Shown here in pieces: positions 1 through 12,492 of a stretch of DNA of 64,000 bases. The notes under the pieces were generated by a model, which had not been told where the DNA came from, searched no databases, and saw nothing but the letters and a program-made list of their open reading frames with translations. Both the position numbers and the translations under genes were made by a program. This stretch comes from Istiophorus platypterus (taxonomy: Eukaryota; Chordata; Actinopteri; Istiophoriformes; Istiophoridae), in NCBI GenBank assembly GCA_016859345.1, contig CM029115.1, positions 28,349,838 through 28,413,837 on the forward strand, in the 5' to 3' direction. The stretch's first letter is position 1; the number at the start of each line of letters is the position of its first letter.

Positions 1-69
1 GTTCCTGAACCAGCTCAGGTCAACCTCCTTGGGACACAGGAAATGAGGGAATGAGAGGAGGGCAGATGG

Positions 70-165
70 AAACGGAATGGACAGAAACAGACAGAAACAG
101 ACAGAAACAGACAGAAACAGACAGAAACGGATGGAGATGGACAGAAACGGACAGAAATGGACGAG
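70..165. repeat. (ACAGAAACAG)n imperfect tandem repeat in C5 intron 19
   Basis: A run of near-identical 10-bp ACAGAAACAG units degenerates at its 3' side into ACAGAAACGG and ATGGACAGAA variants. It lies within the C5 intron that leaves the window. No coding signal is seen on either side between 1 and 228. Confidence 0.8.
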
Positions 166-228
166 GAAACACTACAAGGATGGAGGGTCGCAGCATGTGG
201 GCAAGGTGGAGGACATGAAGGAACTCAC

Positions 229-311
229 CATTCTTGAACATGCCGACAGCCTTGATCTCCCAGGTGGTGAGGGAGTCTGGTAGAGTCCTGCTGACGGACA
301 TCTGACCTGGA
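229..311 (-). CDS. c5: C5 exon 19: LPDSLTTWEI segment
   Basis: Last C5 exon in the window. It reads SPGQMSVSRTLPDSLTTWEI followed by KAVGMFKN and ends at a good donor (GTGAGT) in phase 1. LPDSLTTWEI is one of the most conserved blocks of C3, C4 and C5, before the MG8/CUB region. The next exon lies beyond position 1. Confidence 0.9.
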
Positions 312-770
312 CTACAGATACACAACACACAACACACGACACATGACACACAACACACGACCAGGAGCTGACAACACTCATAGAATCAAACTCTACTGCA
401 GATGTAAGGTCATGAGCTTCACCTGAACCTGTTCTCCTGTGGCATTTGATTCCCCTAGAACATCACTAACTGACCTGTTTTCCTTTCACCAACCATTTGT
501 CCTTCTCCTCGCACTGTTGGATCAGAACCAATAACCAATAATTGCAGATTGATAATACCTGAGGTGGACACCTTCGGGCTAACAGCGGCAGCGGTTCCTG
601 GGGTTTCATCTTGTTTTTGTTTTATTATCTGTGCGTCTGAGTAAACAAACTGGTTCTGAGGTGAGTTTCATCTGTGTCACCTGGCGCGCTGCACCTCCCA
701 CAGCCAGCTCTCCGGGAAGTAGCTCCGCACCAGAGAAGGAACCAGGTCAAAGTCCGCACCCATCTCTGTT

Positions 771-802
<32 letters not shown>

Positions 803-3800
803 TGTTTTGTTTTTTTTGAGGTTTAAAATTCACCAGGAGAAGCCAGATCATTCACACATCATCACACAAAAACACAAAAAAAAGAAAAAAAACTCAACTG
901 TCCATATGATAGTGGCCCAAACACAGAAAAATGTGATTTTTTGATCAAAAATTAAAAATCAGCCCCCCCTCCCCCGATGGAACATAAAACCCCCCAACAG
1001 CCCAAATATGCCTGAAGTCCTTCATGTTGTCCATAATTTGATAGGAAGCATGGTCCACTCTCACGTGTCCTTCAGCAGCCCCTTCAGAACCAGTACGAGT
1101 TCCACACTGCCGGTGTTCTGAGCCCAGTTCCTGCTTTGCAGAACCAGAGATGAAGTTCATATATGTATGTGCAGATTTCTTTTTTGCACAGTATTTAGGG
1201 CCAAAGATGAACAAACAAAAAGAAAGCACTTCACGAGGCCCTGAAACCAGCCTTTAAAAGCCCAAACAGCTCTGCGAGCAGAGGACACTGAAGAAATTCA
1301 TGTTCTAGGGTCTCAGCCTGGGAATAGAAAGCACACCCCTCCCTCAGCTCTGGATGCAGGTGCGCTCTGTATCTGTTTGTAGCTATTGCCCCGTGCACAA
1401 CCCTCCACTGGAGGTCCGCTGTCTGGTTATCAACGGGCGGCTTGGACAGGGACGCCAGCTGCCTTTCGGGGAAATGTCTGGACCAAAAAATTCAGTCCAC
1501 CTCAACTCCCTCACCCCTGCCAAAGAGCGCAGGTTCAAGATTTTGACACAGATTTGATAGACTGCTTTTTTCCCCATGGCCTGAAACTTGTCCAGCTGGG
1601 GGGGTCGTGAATGATAACAGCTGACCACCTCCTTCCTGCCACTCCCCAACATCAGGGTGACAGAAAGAGGGGAAGCTGTACTCGCAGCCTTCACTACACT
1701 GGTCACACAGAGAGACGTCCTCTGCAAATACTCTCAGAGCAGGGCAGCGCAGACGTCCTTCACCACTTGCTTTATCAGCCTAATAAAGGTGGTGTTGCTC
1801 TTCCCTGCCAGGTTGTCCGCAGACGTTGCCGTCACCTTCATCAGGTGTCCAAGTTTGGTGCTGCCTCTCTGAGACTGGCATGCAGGCTGGCAGACTGCAG
1901 CGTCTGAGTCTCTATGAGGTTGTTTAAAAACAAAGGTTCCTCAAACAACTACATGCCGGGAGTCTCAGTTGTGTTGGGTTTAAACTTGAAGATCTGTTAT
2001 GACTTCAGTACAGAGCTGTAGAAAGGCGTTAGCCCACTGAGGTCTAGTGTCCCTGGTTGTAAAAGGAGAAGCTGTTTATCGTAGCCCAGTTGCCAGCTCT
2101 CCTGTGCAGCAGAGGAGCAGTCGTGAACCAGGTTGGGCCACAGTTATACAGCAGTGTTTGTGCCGTGTGGAGCCTGAATGAGGCTATTTTGGACTGGATG
2201 TTGATCAGCCCCTAATTTACATTCTAATATTTACATATATCAACAACATCTCTTATAAAAAAAATATTGTCCATGCTTGTCCTGTCAGGTACACAGTTAT
2301 GTTTGGTCTGTTTTTACAATTGTTTCCAGGATGTCCTTGAGTCTATATGATAAGGCTCTGGAGAGCACCTTATAGTCTGTGCAGAGGAGGGCCACCGGCC
2401 TCCAGTTTTTAATTAAGGCCAGGTATCCTTTTTTGGGGAGCAGGGAAAGCACTGCCTGCTGGCATGAGACTGGGAGAGATCCTGTTTTTAAACATTCCAA
2501 CAGAACATCATACAAGTCAGGTCCAGTGGTATTCCAGAAATGTTTATAAAAGTCACTGGAGAGACCACCAATCCCTGGTGCCCGTCCTGACGCCAAATGG
2601 TTGACAACAACCTTCAACTCCTCCAGAGTCAGCTCACAATCCAAGGCAGCCTTCTCTTCTGGGCTAAGCTGAGGAAGCCCTTCCAGGAGCTCCACGCGGC
2701 AGTCAATGCTGCATTGCTCTGCACCAAAGAGGTCAGTGTAGAAAGCTGTTGCATGGTTTTTCATCTCACTTGGATCGGTGGTCACGTTGACTCCTGGCAG
2801 CCTAAGGCAGATCATCTGCTTTCTTTGTGCCACTGATTTTTCCAGACAAAAGAAGAAGGAGCTTGGAGTATCCATGTCCTTAATTTGGAGAAAACGAGAC
2901 CTGACAAGGGCTCCCTTCACCCTCTCCTGCAGAAAAAAGCTCAACTCCAACCTCTTCTCATGCAGCAGTTGACCTGCAGTGAGGTCTGAGTCTCCATGCA
3001 ACCCCTCTTTGATGTTCCCGATGCTGACCTCCAGTTCCTCCACTGCAGCCTGATCCTAGCAGTGGAGTGGGAGGTGTACTGCTGTGCTCTCCTTTTCCAC
3101 TGCTGCCAAAAGTGCTTAAAGCACTGACAGAAAGTAGTGTCCTGCAGGAGTCTGTTATTAAAGATCCAGTAGGATTGAACCCTTTCACCAGGTGAAACAA
3201 TCAGGGTAGTGCTGACTAAGTGATGGTCAGTGAAACCAACTGGACAGATGTTGCTCTCAATTAGTCTGGAGCTAAGAATTCGAGAGATCCTGTCCATTCT
3301 AGCTGCTCTAACTGTGTTGTCTCTGACCCTCACCCATGTGTATTGCTTGGCTTTTTGGATGTTTGACCCTCCTGTCGAGTAGCTCTAGTTGTTCGATGAT
3401 GCTGTTTAGGCTCTGAGATGTTCCTCACTTGTCCTGTCCCAGGTGAAGGCCATGGTGCAGTCCTCAGCGACGGTGACCTGATCCTATTTGTAGTTTCTTA
3501 GCTCATTTTTGATTTTGTTGAAGAATACAATTCTTTCTGCTTCTTGATTTGGGGCATATATATTGACAAAGCAGAGCACAGAGTTCTCTATCTCTACCCT
3601 GACAATCAGCAGCCTACCCTTCGCTACTTCAGCAGAAGACAGAAACTATATTTGCTGTTCCTTTAAATAGGACAGCTACCCCTGCGCTACAGTTGGTGCC
3701 ATGGCTGAGGGCATACCAACCCTCCACCATAAAGCCCCCTCCACCTCATCAGTTTGGTCGGTGTGTGTCTCTGGCAAAAACAAAACATTGATCTTTTTTT

Positions 3801-5286
3801 GGGCAGAGACTTCAGATATTAAAGTCCTTTTGTGCCTGTCTCACCCCCACTGATGTTGAGAGACCCTGCATTGAGGCTCCGCATAGAGATGACAGAGTAG
3901 AAACAGACAAGACACGAGCAAAGAGTAGTAAAGATAGAAGACTGTGTGAGACATGATCATGTCGGCTACTGTTTGGTCTTTTTAGCAGTTTAACTTTTTG
4001 GTTCCTTTCTCAGGGTGGTGATATGCTTTTTTAATCGGAAGTGTTTTTTTTTTTTCTCATCCAATAGGTCAAAACCGACCTGTCTTTTCATGATGGCAAC
4101 TGATCTAATGAATTTGGCAGTGTCTCTGAAGTATTCATCCACTTTAACAGATTTTCCAAAAGTTTCATCCAGGAATGGAGTTATTTTCACTATAGAGTAG
4201 ACGTTTGTGTTCCTTTTTGGGGTTTCACCAACAGATATTGTGTCAGACTCCATTTCTTCTCCTTCACACGATGTCTGGCTTGTAAACACGCTCTGTCCTT
4301 CATTGGTGATCACAGTCTCATCTCTGGCTGCAGAACTTGTGGAAGCTACTTCCTCCACATTTCCTGCTGACCGTGATTGTACCTCAGTGCCTGAGGACCG
4401 AGATCTGCTCAGGTTAACTGCAGTCACAGAGACCCGCTTCTTCTCAGTCCGACTCTGTTCCTCCCGATCTAAATCAGTATTTTTCAGATGTGAGTCTGGT
4501 GTCAGCCGCTGCGTCCACAGCACCGCGATCCGCAGCACCGCAATCCGCTACCGTGTCCCTGGCCGCGGGGCCACCCGCCGCCCGCCCCCCGGCCCAAGCA
4601 GACCCATCCACAGCCATATGTGGACACATGAAGCGTTTGTGACCCACATCACATTCAGTTGCCTCAGAGAAAGTGCTTCAGTTTGGGATCCTTACATCCC
4701 AAAATTACTGTTTTAAACCCGCTGGCAAATTTGCCAAACCTGCAGAGCTCATTCTCTTTCAGCTCGTTAGGTATGAACAGCAGAACACCAGATATGGTGA
4801 TCCATGTGGAGGGAACTGACAGCGGGGACACCTGCACAAAAGTCTCCCCGATAAACACACCACTCTCGATCAGGCGATGAACATGACACTCGTCCCTCAA
4901 GAACACAACCACTTCTCTGTTCATTCTAGATGCATAGCACAGTTTATCGTGATCTACTTGTTCGCCAACAGCTAACAGAACCTGCTCTATGGTTACATTA
5001 TTATCCTCGCTCCATGCCGGATGGATAGAGGTGGCGTCATGGAGGACGCCATTCCTCCCAAAGAGACCCAACAAATTCACCGATCCCTCCGTAAACAATT
5101 TGTGAAACTATTAAAAAGAAGCTCACCTGATCATGCACATACAGGTGACAAGTACAGAAGAACAATCCGAATGACAGAGACAGGAAAACGATTCAAACAC
5201 CACGCCACTCGCACGTCCGCCACCCTCACTCACACTAACAAACCAAACAGGAGGGAGAGGTAGGGAGATGGAAAAATACAGACAGA

Positions 5287-5335
<49 letters not shown>

Positions 5336-8059
5336 ACACACAGACACACAATGTTACAATATTGTAAAACAACAACAAACAATGTGACTCAGTCTGGACT
5401 TTGTCAGGCTCAGCTCAGCCTGGTGAATCAACAGGGTCTGTGACGGACCTCGGAACTCGGCAAGACTGTGACAAAAGAGAGAGACCAAAGCCCCCCCACT
5501 GCAGAGCTGAGGGGGGCCAAGGTACCATGTGAAGTGAATTAGAGTTGAAAATAAAATGGTCCTTCTTCTTCAGAGGCCTGACTGAGTCAGATCTGGTTCA
5601 GTGTCACTTGCACCTCCTGAGGAAATGATTATATGACCAGAGCAGGTGATGATAGCTCCCCCCAGACAGAAATTCAGTCTGGATGGGCTTCAGACTCAGC
5701 TGAATACTAGAAGAACCTGTTGTTACTAACATTAGCATAACATTCTTGCACCTAGCATAGTTAAAAGAAAAACCGCCTCATCTCTGCATTGACCCCCTGA
5801 TGACCCCTAAAAGGGGGCCGAGACCAGACTGACCGTGTCGACCCAGGACGAGGTTGTGGTCCAGGTTCTGCTGCACAAACTCACAGCAGGCAATGAAGGC
5901 CTGTCTGCAGCGCTGGAATTTTCTGTTAATCTGATTGGCATAGTCCCGGCAGGTCATACTCTTCGGGATGTACTTCATTCCCTTTTCACAGCAGGACCTC
6001 AGAGGACCGTAACTCTCCACTGTTGATAAAACACAGAGACAAACTGTTATCAGTCAGGTTCTGCTGTTTTCTCCTCCTTTATCTGCACATATGCTGGGGT
6101 TTGGGACACAGTTTCAAAGTAGGGGGGCTCATCTGTAAATGACTCACTCCAGTTTCAAGCTCCTGTTCGTCAAAATGATAAACTGTACATTACTAGAGGT
6201 CAAATTTATTCAGTGTAATACGCAAATGGCAAACTATTTTAGATATACTAATATTAGTAATAACTATGGATAGCTGCTTTATGTAACTTCAAATAACCCA
6301 CAGCAATGGAAAGATCAAAGAGAAAGAGGCACAAAACAACATCCTTGCATCCTTTGCATCCTTGTGGTGGTTTTCTGTCTGTGGTCTTTTTGTGTCTCTT
6401 TGATGACACACCCTCATACACTTTAGGAACAAAAGAACAGACACATCCTAAACTTACAGTGATGAAGAACAAAAAGAATATGTACTGCATCCACCTAGTA
6501 CGATTGTGAAGAGGAAACATCTCCAATCTGTCACAGATTTTAAAGCCTGTCAGACCAAGTATCCAGGGACAGATGTACACTCATTAGCTAAATGTGTGTT
6601 TGTCTCATGTCTTTGGTCATGTGTTGCAATATTTAAGATAACGTTACAAAAATAAAGTCAACAAATATAACCCTTTGGTCAGGTGGTTCGATAATTTTAC
6701 CATCCGTTAGTCAGACTGACCACGATGGCTTGGCTAGTATGTTAGCCAAGGCTAGTTCCAGTATTTGCTTTGGTTACATTGGCAAAGGTTATATGAAATT
6801 ATTGTATGATCAGTGTCACAAAAACTTTGCACATTATTTATCACCAGATGGAGAAATATTAATAACGTCATGATGATTTATCCAACTGATACATACTTTT
6901 TTCAAAAAAATTAGCATATTGATCAGGGGGTCCTGGTGTGACAGTCTTATGTTGGTCACTGCTGAGCTGAGCTGCTGAGCTGCCATTAAGAGCTAGTACA
7001 TGTTGGTAAAAAACGAGAAAGCAATTGGCATGCCACTGGGGAGTTGGCTAATGCAACTAAAACAGCAGTGGTTTAACATCAGCCACTTTTCCTTCTTGAT
7101 GCTGCTGCTCCTCGTTGTTGCCTCCCCCGCTGGTGGCTCTGCGCAGGAGGCCTAGGCCTAAATGCCCTCCTGCTGATTAGGACTGGTCTCAAAGTATTTC
7201 GTCTTGTCAGAAAGTTGTATTCTAAAAGCATCTCTGAACAGTTATGACATCTTCTAATCAGCGTCTTATATTTGAGCCAATAAAGTTTTTCAAGAAAACC
7301 CATCTCCATGTCCACAAAGATGAGCCCTAGAGTCAGCTGGCACAGGCGGGAACTTGAACCCGAGCAGGAAGAATACACTTTAACCCACCAGTGACAGAGG
7401 CTTCGTGTGAAGTGAATCAATGGTGGAGGAAACATTAAAAGGCCTACGTGAAGCCGACCTCCACAGACAGGACAGACAGGTAGAGTCTCACCTTTCTTTC
7501 TCTTCTCCTCATCGGTCAGAGCTCGCTTTGGACGAACCACCGCTGTACACGCCTCATCTGCACAGATGCATAGATTTACTACCACCTCCAATCCACAGTT
7601 CATCTTTATGTCAAAACCCCCAGCGTGACTCCCCGATTGATTCACGTACTGTTTGTTGATGCATGGGCATTGGCGTTGGTGAGGAAGGTGAGGCCAGCCA
7701 ATCGAAAGACGTCTGCGCTGTCTTTGCCGCCGCCCCCACCGCAGCCCTGGTCACTCTGCTCGATGTGACGCAGAACCTGCAGGCCACCATACATCCTCTT
7801 ACTCAGCAGGTCACTGCCATCTCACACAACTCCACGCAAGTTACAGACATAAAACACAATTCACAAGCATTGTGGAAATAGATGTGAAGAAATGTTTTTG
7901 ATGTTACCATGGCAACGGGGTCTCTGTACTTGGGTCGTAGGGTGAAGATAGCGGAGTCCACGGCCGACAGAGCCACCAGCCCCTCCTGATTGGTCCTGAT
8001 ATTTAGCCGGAGCTTTTCTTTTGGCTTGTAGTCCCGCCCACGAAATGACAGTTCAGTCT

Positions 8060-8108
<49 letters not shown>

Positions 8109-11100
8109 CAAGGCAAGAAGACATGTTCTGTGGATGCCCCTACGTCTTATTTCAAACCACACACAGCAGGAGGTTTATTGATTTACACTGAGCCCCTGGG
8201 ACCGGCGCCGGTCCATCGCTACAACTTCCACGTCCATGGTCCAGTTTTATTTGGAAAGAGCTTTATGTTTTATTTCATCCCATCATTCATGTGTCCTGGG
8301 GGCCAACAGGACGTCAATAGGCTCGGACTGAACTGCACATGCCCTGGGAAACATGGTGGACATTTTTAAGTACACGCACCGAGTGAGCAGCCTTCCTGGG
8401 AATGAATGAGCCACCATCTCTGAACACGATATCTGGTTCTCCTTAGTATATCCTGTATTTACTTCTGCACTGTCCTTATTTAACTTCTACTGCTGTACAC
8501 TCTACTACTTTTAGCACTAACAGTACCACCTAGTGACAATTACACACCCCGACTCTCTCACAGAAACCCCATATCAATCTCGTAAAACACCCCAGCAACC
8601 AATCAGAGCAGCTCCTACTAGGACACCACAGCAACCATATGCAACACTAGCAAGCACTACGCTACATGTTAACAACCACCCTGATCACCCTGGCAACCAG
8701 TGGGAAGCACAGGAGCTGTTAGCACCACAGCAACTGGCTGTGCTAGACCTAAACCACCATGAGAAATACCCTTAAATATCCCCCAGTGTTCACTATGCTG
8801 CCACCACCCGGACAGGGAAGAATACATCCTGAGGATTTATCTGTTCTTACAGTTTTAATAGTGGTGGAGCTAAAGATATAAAGTTTGTTGTAGGGGTGGT
8901 TAATCCTCTGGAGAGCAGGGAGGAGATCATTAACTTTCATGTTAATTTGTACATTAGATATCCTTTCTTGTGTATAACTGGAGATTTTTGACCTGATGTT
9001 GGCTCTAAAGGAAAAACCAGGAGGATACACACCTGGTAGAGAAACACCTTGAAACTTTTCCATCCAACTTTTAACTATGAAATAAAATCTGAATTACATC
9101 ATGAGGTGAGGATAACCAACAATAACAGCTGTCATCACCACCAGCCTCCCATAAGGCTGTTTAGTCCAGTACAGAGTCCAGTTCAAATGTAACAACTCAA
9201 AACAAATGTGCAACAAGCAGACATGCCCAAACTTAGTAAACACAGGCAGTAGTGTCTTGTTGTACCTGGAGTCCATTAATACAATTGTCTCTGACGTCCA
9301 GCCAGATGGAGTCGGCCACCAACTCGGACGTTCCCTCTCCGTACAGGATGTAGTAGACCAGCAGTCTGATGGACGGAACCATGGAGGCCGTCACCTGGAA
9401 GCTCAGAGTCTGTCTTTGATCAGCACTGAAGACAAACTGATGGCTGCCGAAATCCACCACCTTCCCTTTAGAGAGCACCTGAAGGGACCCGACCCGCACA
9501 GAGAGATGCCATAAGTCACAATGACAACAGGATAAACCATGACAATGTGCATCATCTACTGTGTCTCCTCACCAGGTAACTAAGGGCTCTGATGGGCACG
9601 TAGGTGGGCGTGGCCGAGTACACCTTGAAGTTGGCATATTGTCCCACCTCCAGGCTGTGGTCAGAAAACATGTGGTCGATGTAAAGGTAACGCTGGTTGG
9701 GTGAGTGGTAGGCCACTACATTCAGACTCAGACTGGCCTGACTGGGTGCTAGGAGGGCAGGGTCCGCCGTCTCAAACTGTATCAACAACAGTAAACAATG
9801 ACACCAACAACCAACATGATGAGAATATAAATGTTGACTAAAAAAACAAGGTGGGAATAGAAACAACAGGAAAAAAACCCTCCTCCTCCGCCTTCCCCTC
9901 TTCCTCTTCCTCACCTTCAGTACTGCCCTGATTCCTTCACTCGGCGTGTTGCAGATGAAGACAGCGAGGCCATTTGCTTGGCTGTTGGCCCTTTCAGGAC
10001 AGGGCATGTCCTCGTTCTCCCTCCCCTGTCTGAACAGCTGTCGCTCCACCAGACGAACCGGAACCCCGGACACTGGTTCACCCAGGTGATCCTTCACCAA
10101 CACCTGCAGAGACAGAGACGAATCGCAGCCATTCATTTCTTACTTTTAGAATACTGACAATCCCACTGAAAACCTACTTTGGCAATATATAAATATATAA
10201 TTTATATATTCATGACGAAAACTGACCAACCTCATTGGCTGCTTCTGTTTTGCGACATTATATTAAGTCCAGGCAATAAACATTTAATTTAATGCAGACC
10301 ATGCTTGATGTCTCCAGCTGACATGTCCGAGTGAGTCCAGCTGGTGATTTTCAAATTTAACTTTAGCCTGATGTTTTGGACAGATTGTGAGGCATTGAAT
10401 TGTTTGCATCTCATCATATAAAAACTCAAGCTTCCTTCTTACTGATGATACAAAATGCTGTTGGTTAAATGGTGCCATGAAAACAAGATTGTGGTTGAGA
10501 CTGATTTTTAGCTGCTGGCTGTGAAAAAGAATCTGATTGATTGTGTTACTAGATTGAAACGGATGAATAACCCATCAAATACAGTTCATAGCCTGTGCTG
10601 TGTGATATATAACTTCTGTTGATCTTCCTCAAAGATTTACAAGATATTTTTGTCTTTTCTCCTTTCTTTTGTTTGGTTTTCCTATGTCTGCTGTAAAGCA
10701 CCTTGGATCAAAGGTGAGGTTTCTAAAGTGCTTTATACTGTAAATAAAGTAGAGATTAGGTGAGTTGACAATGCTACACCTTTGATCACAGCCCCTCCCC
10801 CAACTCCAACCTCCACCACAGATATCACCATCCTGCTTGATACTGGTACCCAAAAAGGCAACCCCATCTGGCCCCAATGACTTCAGACTGGTTGCATTTA
10901 CATCACACTTCATGAGGTTTCTGGGGAAACTGGTTCTGGCCCACTTTGGACCACAGGTAATATCTGCTCTAGACCATCTTCGGTTTTCTTACCAGCCTTA
11001 TTGGGGGATGGACAAGGCCGTCATGTTCCTGTTGCAGTGTGAAGTCACCTCGATGGCGGTGATGGAATTGTGAGAATCATGTTACCATTCAACCCCATCT

Positions 11101-12394
11101 GTTGCATGAGAAGTTGCCCAGGATGAGATTCAGTGGGTTTGCTATCTCCTGGGTCTCTGACTATTTGTTGGAAAGGCCCCAGATTGATTAACTGGGGAGC
11201 TCCCTGTCCAATGTGGTAGTAAGTAACAGAAGAGCATGGTAGTGAGTATCATCTACTTTGCTGTGGTCTGCTGGGGGAGCAGCAGAATCAATAAACTCAC
11301 CCACAAGCTGAGATCATCACTAGTCAGAACTTGGAGATGACTGGCTCACCTCTGGGTGAACACACAGCCAAACTATCATCTGTACCTACCGTACATATCA
11401 TTTTGCACAGTGCTTATTGCATTCCAGCCTTTCTTAAATTGGACACTGTATTTTTGATTAATGCTGTTTCTGACATCGGGGTCTAGTGTACATGAGATTC
11501 AATGGTCCAGTTGGCATCCGTCTGAACGTCTCATTTGACTGACAGCGGATAAATTTAATGAAGTCTGAGACACAATTGTAGTATAAGGTGATTGAGAATA
11601 CCCAACAGTTTACCTGGATGTTATAAGGAAGTCCAGGTTTGATGAAGGGGGGAGTGGACACCAAGCTCAGTGTGTAAGGTGATTTGACAAACTTCACAGC
11701 AGCAAACTCCACCTCCTGAGAGATACCACCTGAGAGACAAGAGGTAGGGGGTGCGGGGGAGTGTGGGGATGTTACCTATGTAAATATCTTTGACACTTGG
11801 GTGGGTGTTGGATAAGTGTTGGGGTTAGGCAAATTGTGGTTATAAGTGTACCTGTGTCCTCCTGCAGTAGTACAGCTATGTACAGGTACTTCCCCAACAG
11901 GCTGTTGAGGTCTTTTGGTCCATTGTGCTTGGACAGAACCTTCTCTAAGTCAACAGTCACTTCCACTTCGCCTGATGAGGACAGCTGGAGGAAACACATC
12001 ATTAGCCTCATAGCATAATTGCCTAAGTCATATTTGAACATTTTCGGAAAACAAGAAAAAACACAATCTTTAGCAGATACATTGGTAATTTTTTTTTATA
12101 TTGTAACAGAAATTTCAACCAGATGTGCGAACAAGTCTGTAGTGCAAAAATGCCTAAGTCAAAGAGATGACTAAGGCAGATAGTGATTTTGGACTCTAAC
12201 AAGCATTCTGATAGGCTGAGGACATAGGCAATAAGGCAGGGTGACACAGCAGTGGTAGGAGAGTAAAGTTAGGCATATATCACAATTTGGCCAAAAAATG
12301 ACTTAGGCATTTATGCTATGAGGCTAAACGACATACTGATAGAGACACTGCTAAGCTTGGGTATCGTATAACAATTTTCAATACCGATTCCAAA

Positions 12395-12492
<98 letters not shown>

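Larger units (their letters stand above)
900..5260 (-). mobile_element. Decayed Tx1-type (L1-superclade) LINE retrotransposon in C5 intron 17
   Basis: A non-LTR retrotransposon in the same orientation as C5. From 5' to 3' on the minus strand it shows an ORF1-like region (about 5098-3990), a degraded apurinic-type endonuclease region (about 3900-3100), a reverse-transcriptase region (about 3043-2297) and a C-terminal tail (about 1727-945) ending with the family's IWAVGG signature. Frames are broken at several places and no polyprotein is intact, so it cannot be autonomous. Its outer limits are uncertain. T-rich sequence near 830-945 may mark the 3' end, and a (CA)n run starts at 5286. No target-site duplication was identified. 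Confidence 0.8.

Noticed and set aside
7905..7930. Alternative C5 exon 14 donor after YRDPVAM
   Set aside because: Using it puts a stop at the start of exon 15. The donor at 7929 keeps phase and gives the family's spacing.
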